Of a stretch of 30,313 nucleotides of DNA, positions 22,739 through 28,897 are shown piece after piece. The position numbers and the translations under genes are program-made. Origin of the DNA: JBBIQS01 sp037442205 (GTDB lineage Bacteria > Myxococcota > Myxococcia > Myxococcales > UBA5297); the NCBI GenBank assembly GCA_037442205.1, contig JBBIQS010000093.1, positions 1 to 30,313 of the forward strand, written 5' to 3'. The stretch's first letter is position 1, and every line of letters begins with the position of its first letter. Below the pieces are notes generated by a model. The model had not been told where the DNA came from. It made no database searches and saw nothing but the letters and a program-made list of their open reading frames with translations.

Positions 22739-23896
22739 TCAGCCTCTCCCGGCGGCACCCTTGGCCAGCGGAAGCTCGACGGTGAAGCGGCTGCCCTTGC
22801 CCGGCCCGTCGCTTTGTGCCCGCACCTCTCCCCGGTGCCGCTCGACGATCGACTTGACCAGCGCCAACCCGATCCCCAAGCCATGCCAGCCGGCCTGGGA
22901 CGCCGGCGGCTCGCCCTGGCGGAACATCTCGAAGACGTGCGGCAGGACGTCCGGAGCAATCCCGCTGCCGGTATCGGCCACGACCAGCACCGCCCGGCCC
23001 TCCTTCACCGACAGCGATACCCGGATGGCCCCGTCGCGCGGGGTGTACTTGACCGAGTTGGTCAGCAGGTTGGCCACCACCTGCTCCAGCCGGTCGAAGT
23101 CGCCGTCGATGATCACGTCCTCGCCCACCTCGAGGTCCAGGCGGATTCCCCCGCGCTCGACCTCCTCGCGCCGGTCCTCGACCGCCGAGCGCACGACCTC
23201 GTCGAAGGGGATCTCCTCCAGCTTGAGGTTCATGGTGCCGCGGTGGACGCGCGACAGATCGAGCAGGTCCTCCACCAGGCGCGACTGCAGGGCCAGGCTG
23301 CGGTCGATGACCTCGAGGGTGTGCTCCATGGCCTCCGGGGTATGGCGCTGGGCGTGCAGCGCCCGCACCGCCAGCGAGAGCGTGGCCAGCGGGTTGCGCA
23401 GCTCGTGCGAGACCAGCGCCAGGAAGCGGTCCTTGGCGCTGTTGGCCTCCTGGGCCTCGCGGAACAGCCGGGCGTTCTCCACCGCCACCGCCGCCCGGCT
23501 GGCCAGGTCCTGCACCAGCGAGAGATCGCCCTCCTCGTAGCGGCGCCCCGAGCCGGAATAGGCGAAGGTCACGCCGCCGATCACCCGCCCCCGGGCCACC
23601 ATCGGGGCCGTGATCAGCGACTCGGCTCCCAGCACCTTGAGGAGGCGGGTCCGCTCCGGGTCCGGGGTAAACAGCTCCTCCTGCTCGAGTTGCCGCCTGA
23701 GGACCGGACGGCCCGCCATCAACTGCGCGCCGTACTTGGAGCCGTGGACCGTCTGCGGGTGCAAGTCCATCTCTCGCATCAGGACTTCCTTGCCCTGCTC
23801 GACGTGGGCCGCCCCTACGCGGCGCAGCCGGCCATCCTGTTCGATGAGATCGATGGCGCACCAGTCCGCCATCCTGGGGGTGCACAGCCGGGCCAA
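22739..23896 (-). CDS. Sensor histidine kinase, C-terminal fragment (GAF-HisKA-HATPase), frame-broken
   Basis: This is the downstream part of a gene whose upstream part is at 23815-25494. Coding sequence in this frame can be followed upstream past 23896 to about 23988 (KKAQDQLAFLAEAAAVLFSS and onward), so the TTG at 23896 is not a natural start. It holds a GAF domain, then HisKA with the phospho-accepting histidine in SHELRNPLATL (about residue 697 of the restored protein), and HATPase_c with the N box NLLTNSVKYTP, G1 DTGSGI and G2 GLGIGLALVK. All kinase residues are intact. There is no receiver domain. Alone, this piece would lack the sensory PAS domains. If the frame break is a sequencing error, 22739-25494 is one protein of about 918 residues. 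The adenine methyltransferase gene follows 57 bp downstream. Confidence 0.85.
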   Translation of the reverse strand: MARLCTPRMADWCAIDLIEQDGRLRRVGAAHVEQGKEVLMREMDLHPQTVHGSKYGAQLMAGRPVLRRQLEQEELFTPDPERTRLLKVLGAESLITAPMVARGRVIGGVTFAYSGSGRRYEEGDLSLVQDLASRAAVAVENARLFREAQEANSAKDRFLALVSHELRNPLATLSLAVRALHAQRHTPEAMEHTLEVIDRSLALQSRLVEDLLDLSRVHRGTMNLKLEEIPFDEVVRSAVEDRREEVERGGIRLDLEVGEDVIIDGDFDRLEQVVANLLTNSVKYTPRDGAIRVSLSVKEGRAVLVVADTGSGIAPDVLPHVFEMFRQGEPPASQAGWHGLGIGLALVKSIVERHRGEVRAQSDGPGKGSRFTVELPLAKGAAGRG

Positions 23897-25494
23897 GGTG
23901 CCCAGGGTGGTCTCGAAGTCGAACGAGGAGAAGAGGACCGCCGCCGCCTCCGCCAGGAACGCCAGCTGGTCCTGGGCCTTCTTGGGGCGGTGATGTCGTA
24001 GGCGGTCCCCAGCACCGCCGGGGCTCCTCCGAACTGGACCTGCGTGCCGCTGTAGTTCACCCAGCCTTCAGTGCCGTCCTTTCGGCGGATCTTGATCTCG
24101 TAGTTCTGCGGGACCGACTCGCCGCGCTCGCGGGCCGCGGCACGCGCCCGCACCAGCTCCTGATAGTCGGGATGGACCAGGTCCCAGAACGGCATCGCCT
24201 CCAGCTCGGCGCTGGTGTAGCCGGTGTTCCCGACCATGCCTGGGTTGGCGTAGAGCAGCTTGCCGCCGCGAAGGATCATGATGGCGGCGCTGGTGCTCTC
24301 GGCGAAGGTGCGAAACTTCTCCTCGCTCTCGCGCAGCGCGCGCTGGGCCCGCTGGGCGGGAGTGACGTCCTGCAGCAGGGCGAAGGCGCCCGCCGGCCGG
24401 CCATCTCGATCGAAGTCGGGGACCAGCGCGATTTCCACCCAGCGCGTCTCGTCGCCCTTCTCGAGCTCGCCCTGGGCCGCCGCGGCCTGGCCGCTGAGCG
24501 CCGAGCGGATGGGCGGTTCGAGCCAGCCCGCGGCGGCGCCAACCAGGTCGAGCAACCTTCGCCGGGACAACTCGTCCCGAGGGACGCCGAACCACTCCTC
24601 GCAGGCGCGGTTGGCGACCGCGACCTCGCCCTTCGACCCGAGCTGAAAGATCAGCACCGGCAGGGCGTCGGTGACTGCGCGCAGGCTCTGCTCGCTGCGG
24701 CGCAACTCGGCGGTGCGCTGGGCGACGCGCTCCTCGAGCAGGGCGCGGGCGTGCTCCAGCTCGCGCTCGGTGCGCCGCAGCTCGGTCACGTCGCGGACCA
24801 CCGCCACCACCTCGGAGCGGGAGGGCGGGACCAGCCGAGCCTCGTAGCAGCGCTCTCCCTCCTGCGTCGGCAGCGCAAACTCGACCGCCGCCGGGGTGCC
24901 GGCGCTCGCCGCCTCGAAGGCCTTGCGGGTCGCGTCCCTGCGCGGCTGGGGAGCCAGGTCCCACAGCTGGCGCCCGTGGGGATTGGCGGGGAGCGGAAAG
25001 CCGCTGCCGCGCCCGCCCAGCCCCTCGATGAAGTGCCCGTCGCGGTCCAGCCGCAGCACCAGGTCGGGGAAGGCCTCCAGGGCCGAGAGCAGCGCCCGCC
25101 CGCGCACCCGCGCCGCGCGCAGCTCGCCGACCAGCTCGGTGGCGGCAGTGGCGATCATCGGCGGAGCGCCGGGCAGGTTCCAGGCCGAACAGGTCAGCGA
25201 GAACTCGCGGCCATCGGGCTCGGTGATCTCGGACTGGGCCGCCTGGGCGCCGCCCAGCTCCTCCCAGAGCTGGCGAATGCGCCCCAGCAAGAGGTTGCCG
25301 TTCCACTCCTGCCAGCGGTTCTGCTTGAGCTCAGCGACCTCGACCCGGGCCATGCGCGCGAAGGCGCTGTTGGCCGTCAGGATCTGCAGGGAGGCGCGGT
25401 GCGTCAGGCAGACGGGGAACGGGGCCTGCTCGAGCAGCTGCTCATGCTGGGTGAGAGGCGGCCTGGCGTCGGGATCCTGTGGCGGTGGGCTCAT
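23815..25494 (-). CDS. Sensor histidine kinase, N-terminal fragment (four PAS domains), frame-broken
   Basis: The upstream part of the same kinase, starting at ATG 25494 (MSPPPQDPD) or 25506 (MAGPMSPPP); neither has a clear ribosome-binding site. PAS 1 covers about residues 15-125, PAS 2 about 130-245, a coiled segment (RRTERELEHARALLEERVAQ) follows, then PAS 3 about 265-380 and PAS 4 about 385-500, ending GTAYDIT. After that point the frame reads an implausible Arg/Ser/Trp-rich string to a stop at 23815, while the -1 frame continues with the kinase. No membrane segments are seen, so the intact protein would be a cytoplasmic sensor. The reading frame upstream of 25506 (to 26748) is a shadow on the divergent P5C dehydrogenase gene. 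Confidence 0.82.
   Translation of the reverse strand: MSPPPQDPDARPPLTQHEQLLEQAPFPVCLTHRASLQILTANSAFARMARVEVAELKQNRWQEWNGNLLLGRIRQLWEELGGAQAAQSEITEPDGREFSLTCSAWNLPGAPPMIATAATELVGELRAARVRGRALLSALEAFPDLVLRLDRDGHFIEGLGGRGSGFPLPANPHGRQLWDLAPQPRRDATRKAFEAASAGTPAAVEFALPTQEGERCYEARLVPPSRSEVVAVVRDVTELRRTERELEHARALLEERVAQRTAELRRSEQSLRAVTDALPVLIFQLGSKGEVAVANRACEEWFGVPRDELSRRRLLDLVGAAAGWLEPPIRSALSGQAAAAQGELEKGDETRWVEIALVPDFDRDGRPAGAFALLQDVTPAQRAQRALRESEEKFRTFAESTSAAIMILRGGKLLYANPGMVGNTGYTSAELEAMPFWDLVHPDYQELVRARAAARERGESVPQNYEIKIRRKDGTEGWVNYSGTQVQFGGAPAVLGTAYDITAPRRPRTSWRSWRRRRRSSSPRSTSRPPWAPWPGCAPPGWRTGAPSISSNRMAGCAA
23984..23987 (-). other. Single-base frame break in the kinase gene
   Basis: On the coding strand the sequence reads ATC ACC GCC CCA AGA AGG. 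Adding one C to the run of four gives ATC ACC GCC CCC AAG AAG GCC, that is DITAPKKAQDQLAFL, a normal PAS-to-linker junction. A missing C in this run explains the break completely. There is no canonical slippery heptamer. Confidence 0.8.
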
Positions 25495-25656
25495 CGGGCC
25501 GGCCATTGTACACGGCGGGCGGCGGCGCCCGGCGATGAACTGCATCGACGACGCCGTGACTCTGGCCGGTGTCGCACCTTTGCTGCTACAACAGCCGCCC
25601 GTGCGGTGCCGCGGCCGCCCTGGCCGCCCTTTCTCGAACCCTTGAAGGGAGCCGTC

Positions 25657-27288
25657 ATGTCCAACGCCATCTTCCAGATCCCCGAGCCCAAGAACGAGCC
25701 GGTGCTGGGCTACGCGCCCGGCAGCGCCGAGCGCGCCGAGCTCAAGAGCCGCCTCAAGGAGCTGGGCAGCCAGACCGTCGAGGTGCCGCTGATCATCGGC
25801 GGCAAGGAGGTCAAGAGCGGCAAGCTGGCCGACATCCGCGCTCCGCACGACCACAAGAAACTGCTCGGCCGCTTCCACCAGGCGAGCGCCGAGCACGTGC
25901 AGATGGCGGTCGAGGCCGCCAGGGCCGCGCGCAAGGAGTGGTCGCGCATGGACTGGCAGGACCGGGCGGCGGTGTTCCTGAAGGCCGCCGAGCTGCTGGC
26001 CGGCCCCTGGCGCCAGAAGCTCAACGCCGCCACCATGCTCGGCCAGAGCAAGACCGCCCATCAGGCGGAGATCGACAGCGCCTGCGAGATCATCGACTTC
26101 TGGCGCTACAACCCCCACTACCTGGAGCGGATCTACACCGAGCAGCCGCTGTCGGCGGGCGGGCGCTGGAACCGCACCGAGTACCGGGCGCTGGAGGGCT
26201 TCGTCTTCGCGGTGACTCCGTTCAACTTCACCTCCATCGCCGCCAACCTCCCCACCAGCCCGGCGATGATGGGCAACACCGTGCTGTGGAAGCCGGCCAG
26301 CTCGGCGGTCTACTCCGCCTACTACATCTACAAGCTGCTCGAGGAGGCGGGGCTGCCGCCGGGGGTGATCAACTTCGTCCCCGGCTCCGGCCGCGCGGTC
26401 GGCGATCCGGCGCTGGCCTCGCCCGACTTCGCCGGCATCCACTTCACCGGCTCGACCTCGGTCTTCCAGGACATGTGGAAGACCATGGCCGCCAACCTGC
26501 CGCACTACCGCAGCTACCCGCGCATCGTCGGCGAGACCGGGGGCAAGGACTTCGTCTTCGCCCATCCCTCGGCCGACCCGCAATCGCTGGCGGTGGCGCT
26601 GGTGCGCGGGGCCTTCGAGTACCAGGGGCAGAAGTGCTCGGCGGCCAGCCGCGCCTACGTCCCAGAGAGCCTGTGGCCGCAGGTCAAGGAGCGCATGGTG
26701 GCCATGCTCAAGGAGATCCGCCTGGGCGACCCCGAGGACTTCACCCACTTCATGGGCGCGGTCATTGACCGCGGGGCCTTCAAGTCGATCAAGGAGTACG
26801 TCGACTACGCCAAGGGCTCGAGCGAGGCCAAGATCGTCTTCGGCGGCAAGTGCGACGACTCGGCCGGCTTCTTCATCGAGCCCACGGTGGTCGAAACCTC
26901 CAACCCCAAGTTCAAGTTGATGCAGGAGGAGATCTTCGGGCCGGTGCTGACCGTCTTCCCGTACGCCGACGCCAAGCTCGACGAGACGCTCAAGCTGGTC
27001 GACGAGACCTCGCCCTACGCGCTGACCGGGGCCATCTTCGCCCGCGACCGGGCGGTCATCGCCAGGCTCACCGAGGCGCTGCGCGACGCCGCCGGCAACT
27101 TCTACGTCAACGACAAGCCGACCGGGGCGGTGGTGGGCCAGCAGCCCTTCGGCGGCGCCCGGGCCTCGGGCACCAACGACAAGGCGGGCAGCATCTACAA
27201 CCTGCAGCGCTGGGTGTCGGTGCGCGCCATTGCCGAGACCTTCGTGCCGCCCATGAGCTACCGCTATCCGTTCATGGCCGAGAAGTAA
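25657..27288 (+). CDS. pruA: L-glutamate gamma-semialdehyde (1-pyrroline-5-carboxylate) dehydrogenase
   Basis: 543 residues, of the single-domain ALDH4 type rather than the long PutA fusion. It oxidises glutamate semialdehyde to glutamate with NAD, the second step of proline catabolism and the last of arginine/ornithine breakdown. The catalytic cysteine is C327 in GQKCSAAS and the general base is E293 in GETGGKDFVF. The ALDH4-specific segments VTPFNFTSIAANLPTSPAMM and NFYVNDKPTGAVVGQQPFGG are present. GAAGGGAG about 6 nt before ATG 25657 sets the start; the frame stays open far upstream (to 24172) but that part overlaps the divergent kinase and is a shadow. No proline dehydrogenase gene is in the window. 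It is a single-gene unit closed by the terminator at 27313. Confidence 0.95.
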   Translation: MSNAIFQIPEPKNEPVLGYAPGSAERAELKSRLKELGSQTVEVPLIIGGKEVKSGKLADIRAPHDHKKLLGRFHQASAEHVQMAVEAARAARKEWSRMDWQDRAAVFLKAAELLAGPWRQKLNAATMLGQSKTAHQAEIDSACEIIDFWRYNPHYLERIYTEQPLSAGGRWNRTEYRALEGFVFAVTPFNFTSIAANLPTSPAMMGNTVLWKPASSAVYSAYYIYKLLEEAGLPPGVINFVPGSGRAVGDPALASPDFAGIHFTGSTSVFQDMWKTMAANLPHYRSYPRIVGETGGKDFVFAHPSADPQSLAVALVRGAFEYQGQKCSAASRAYVPESLWPQVKERMVAMLKEIRLGDPEDFTHFMGAVIDRGAFKSIKEYVDYAKGSSEAKIVFGGKCDDSAGFFIEPTVVETSNPKFKLMQEEIFGPVLTVFPYADAKLDETLKLVDETSPYALTGAIFARDRAVIARLTEALRDAAGNFYVNDKPTGAVVGQQPFGGARASGTNDKAGSIYNLQRWVSVRAIAETFVPPMSYRYPFMAEK

Positions 27289-27312
27289 GCTTGCGGTAGC
27301 AGCCCCTTCGCC

Positions 27313-27349
27313 GGCGCGCCTCTCGAGGAGGGAGGCGCGCCTTTTCTTT
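27313..27349 (+). terminator. Intrinsic terminator of the P5C dehydrogenase gene
   Basis: GGCGCGCCTC (27313-27322) pairs perfectly with GAGGCGCGCC (27332-27341), with a 9-nt loop and then TTTTCTTT. It lies 25 bp after the stop codon. Confidence 0.9.
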
Positions 27350-27383
27350 GCCGGAGAACGGCCTGGCGTCGATGCGGGGGCCC

Positions 27384-27425
27384 ACTCGCGTTGCGCAGTG
27401 CGTCACTGACGCGCTGGGAGCGAGT
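27384..27425. repeat. Interrupted inverted repeat upstream of the small acidic gene
   Basis: The centre is GCGTCA-C-TGACGC (27400-27412), extending to CAGTGCGTCA (27396-27405) against TGACGCGCTG (27407-27416) with one G-T mismatch. An outer pair ACTCGC (27384-27389) and GCGAGT (27420-27425) is separated from the core by 6 and 3 nt. It ends 20 bp before the ATG at 27446. It could be an operator for a dimeric regulator or a leader hairpin; it lacks a U tract, and the real terminator is already present at 27313. Confidence 0.5.
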
Positions 27426-27445
27426 CCGCTGCCTAGCTTTCGCGA

Positions 27446-27661
27446 ATGGACCCTCGATTCCCCGATCCCCCGGAGTTCGTCGTCCCCGACGACCGGCAGG
27501 AAGTCACCCTCGAGCCGCCGCAGCTGGGCGGCGACTGGGACCCCATCCACAACGACCGCGAGTGGATCGACTACCGCAACCAGGGCGGCGGCCACGTCCC
27601 CGAGGACCACGGCTGGACCAGCAACCCCAAGCAAGTCCAGGACGACCTCGGCAACCAGTAG
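27446..27661 (+). CDS. Small acidic hypothetical protein
   Basis: 71 residues, rich in Asp, Pro, Gly and Asn, with no Cys, no membrane segment and no known motif that I recognise. Nearly every codon ends in G or C and the amino-acid mix is natural, which supports a real gene although the opposite strand is also open in places. The N-terminal half (PPEFVVPDDRQEVTLEPPQL) looks like an extended acidic segment; the C-terminal half has W and N/D-rich turns (DWDPIHNDREWIDYRNQ). No ribosome-binding site is visible before the ATG, so the start is uncertain. It sits alone between the P5C dehydrogenase terminator and hemE, with an inverted repeat just upstream. A peptide antitoxin-like or binding protein is conceivable but unsupported. 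Confidence 0.6.
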   Translation: MDPRFPDPPEFVVPDDRQEVTLEPPQLGGDWDPIHNDREWIDYRNQGGGHVPEDHGWTSNPKQVQDDLGNQ

Positions 27662-27705
27662 CAGGCCTTATCGAAAGGATGCCGGCCGGGCATTCGAGCG
27701 GCGCG

Positions 27706-27741
27706 AGGCTTGACCGCAAGCCTGGAATCGGGTTCAAACCC
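27706..27741 (+). promoter_or_regulatory. Two small hairpins just before the hemE start
   Basis: AGGCTTG (27706-27712) pairs with CAAGCCT (27717-27723) around an ACCG loop. Six bases later GGGTT (27730-27734) pairs with AACCC (27737-27741). The second stem ends 4 nt before the hemE ATG and would occupy the ribosome-binding region, where no GGAGG is visible. Translational control is possible but not shown. Confidence 0.4.
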
Positions 27742-27745
27742 GCGC

Positions 27746-28780
27746 ATGCTCAAGAACGACCTCATCCTGCGCGCCTGCCATCAGCAACCCGTCGAGCGAA
27801 CCCCGATCTGGATCATGCGCCAGGCCGGCCGCTACCTGCCCGAGTACCGTCAGGTGCGCGGCAAGGTCGACTTCCTCACCCTCTGCAAGACCCCCGACCT
27901 GGCGGCCGAGGTGACGATCCAGCCGGTGGACCTCATCGGCGTGGACGCGGCGATCATCTTCTCCGACATCCTGATCCCGGTGGAGGCGATGGGGATGAGC
28001 CTGGAGCTGGGCGACCACGGCCCCAAGTTCCACGACCCGATCCGCTCGGCGGCCGACGTCGAGCGGCTGCACATCCCCGACCCGGAGAGCGAGACCCGAT
28101 TCGTCGGCGACGCCATGCGGCTGACGGTCAAGAACCTCGCCGGCCGGGTGCCGGTGATCGGCTTCTGCGGGGCGCCGTTCACCCTGGCCGCCTACATGAT
28201 CGAGGGCGGTAGCACCAAGAACTTCCTGCTCACCAAGCGCTTCCTGTTCGAGCAGCCGAAGGCGGCGCACAAGCTGTTCGACAAGCTCACCGACACCCTG
28301 TGCGCCTACCTGAAGTCGCAGATCCGCGCCGGGGCCAGCCTGGTGCAGATCTTCGACAGCTGGGGCGGCGAGCTGTCGCCGATGGACTTCGACGAGTGGA
28401 GCGCCCCCTACCTCAAGCGGATCATCGAGGCGGCCAAGCAGGAGAAGGTGCCGGTGATCTTCTTCGCCACCGGGGCCTCGGGCCTGCTGGAGCGCTTCTC
28501 GCGCCTGGGAGCGGACGTGGTCGGCGTCGACTGGCGCATCGAGCTCGACGTGGCCCGCCAGCGGCTGGGGCCCAAGGTGGCGGCGCAGGGCAACCTCGAC
28601 CCGACCGCGCTGTTCCTGCCGCCGGAGGCCCTCGAGGCCCGCGTGCGCGACGTGCTGGCCCGCGCCGGCGAGGTCGGGCACATCTTCAACCTCGGCCACG
28701 GCATCCTGCCGCCGACCCCGCCCGAGGCGGCCAAGCGCCTGGTCGACCTGGTGCACCGGCTCTCCGAGCGCAAGAAGTAG
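27746..28780 (+). CDS. hemE: Uroporphyrinogen decarboxylase
   Basis: 344 residues, within the usual 340-355. It removes the four acetate carboxyl groups of uroporphyrinogen III to give coproporphyrinogen III in cytoplasmic haem synthesis. The signature PIWIMRQAGRYLPEY (about 20-34) holds the substrate-binding arginines. Other landmarks are the DILIPVEAMG segment with the key Asp (about 85), GFCGAPFTLAAYMIEGG, and GHGILPPTPPEA near the C-terminus. The start at 27746 gives the family-typical N-terminus; the in-frame ATG at 27710 would add 12 residues and has no better ribosome site. No other haem genes are in the window, so it appears as an isolated biosynthetic gene. It is preceded by two small hairpins and followed by a nested hairpin before cpaF. 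Confidence 0.97.
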   Translation: MLKNDLILRACHQQPVERTPIWIMRQAGRYLPEYRQVRGKVDFLTLCKTPDLAAEVTIQPVDLIGVDAAIIFSDILIPVEAMGMSLELGDHGPKFHDPIRSAADVERLHIPDPESETRFVGDAMRLTVKNLAGRVPVIGFCGAPFTLAAYMIEGGSTKNFLLTKRFLFEQPKAAHKLFDKLTDTLCAYLKSQIRAGASLVQIFDSWGGELSPMDFDEWSAPYLKRIIEAAKQEKVPVIFFATGASGLLERFSRLGADVVGVDWRIELDVARQRLGPKVAAQGNLDPTALFLPPEALEARVRDVLARAGEVGHIFNLGHGILPPTPPEAAKRLVDLVHRLSERKK

Positions 28781-28790
28781 CCGGCTCCGG

Positions 28791-28854
28791 GCCGCCTCCC
28801 CCACTTCCTCCCCGCCCCCGGCGACCGCCGGTTGAGGCGGCGTGCCGACGTTTT
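28791..28854 (+). terminator. Nested hairpin after hemE
   Basis: GCCGCCTC (28791-28798) pairs with GAGGCGGC (28834-28841) and encloses a second stem, CCGGCG (28818-28823) with CGCCGG (28826-28831). A TTTT follows after about 9 nt. It is a candidate hemE terminator, weaker than the others because the U tract is distant. Confidence 0.4.
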
Positions 28855-28881
28855 CCGGGGCGCAGAACCGCGCAAGACGCG

Positions 28882-28890
28882 TGCTAGACT
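28882..28890 (+). promoter_or_regulatory. Possible extended -10 box of the cpaF-like gene
   Basis: TGCTAGACT matches the extended -10 pattern TGnTAnnnT. Transcription would start about 7 bp later, at or next to the ATG at 28898, which implies a leaderless or nearly leaderless transcript; indeed no ribosome-binding site is visible. No convincing -35 box lies 17 bp upstream. Confidence 0.4.
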
Positions 28891-28897
28891 CCCGCCC

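Noticed and set aside
23980..23992. Programmed ribosomal frameshift in the kinase gene
   Set aside because: The site lacks a canonical X-XXY-YYZ heptamer, and histidine kinases are not known to use frameshifting; a missing base in a C run is simpler.
20996..24001. 1001-codon plus-strand frame antisense to the methyltransferase and kinase
   Set aside because: Low-complexity Arg/Gln/Leu/His-rich translation with no motif; the minus strand has clear catalytic motifs.
24172..25656. In-frame 495-codon upstream extension of the P5C dehydrogenase
   Set aside because: It is antisense to the PAS region of the kinase, has no homology-like features, and a good ribosome-binding site and family-typical N-terminus are at 25657.
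27700..27755. tRNA-like end: a variable-arm-like stem followed by GGGTTCAAACCC resembling a T arm
   Set aside because: The bases flanking TTCAAAC do not form a 5-bp T stem, there is no acceptor stem, D arm or anticodon arm, and hemE starts within the would-be 3' end.
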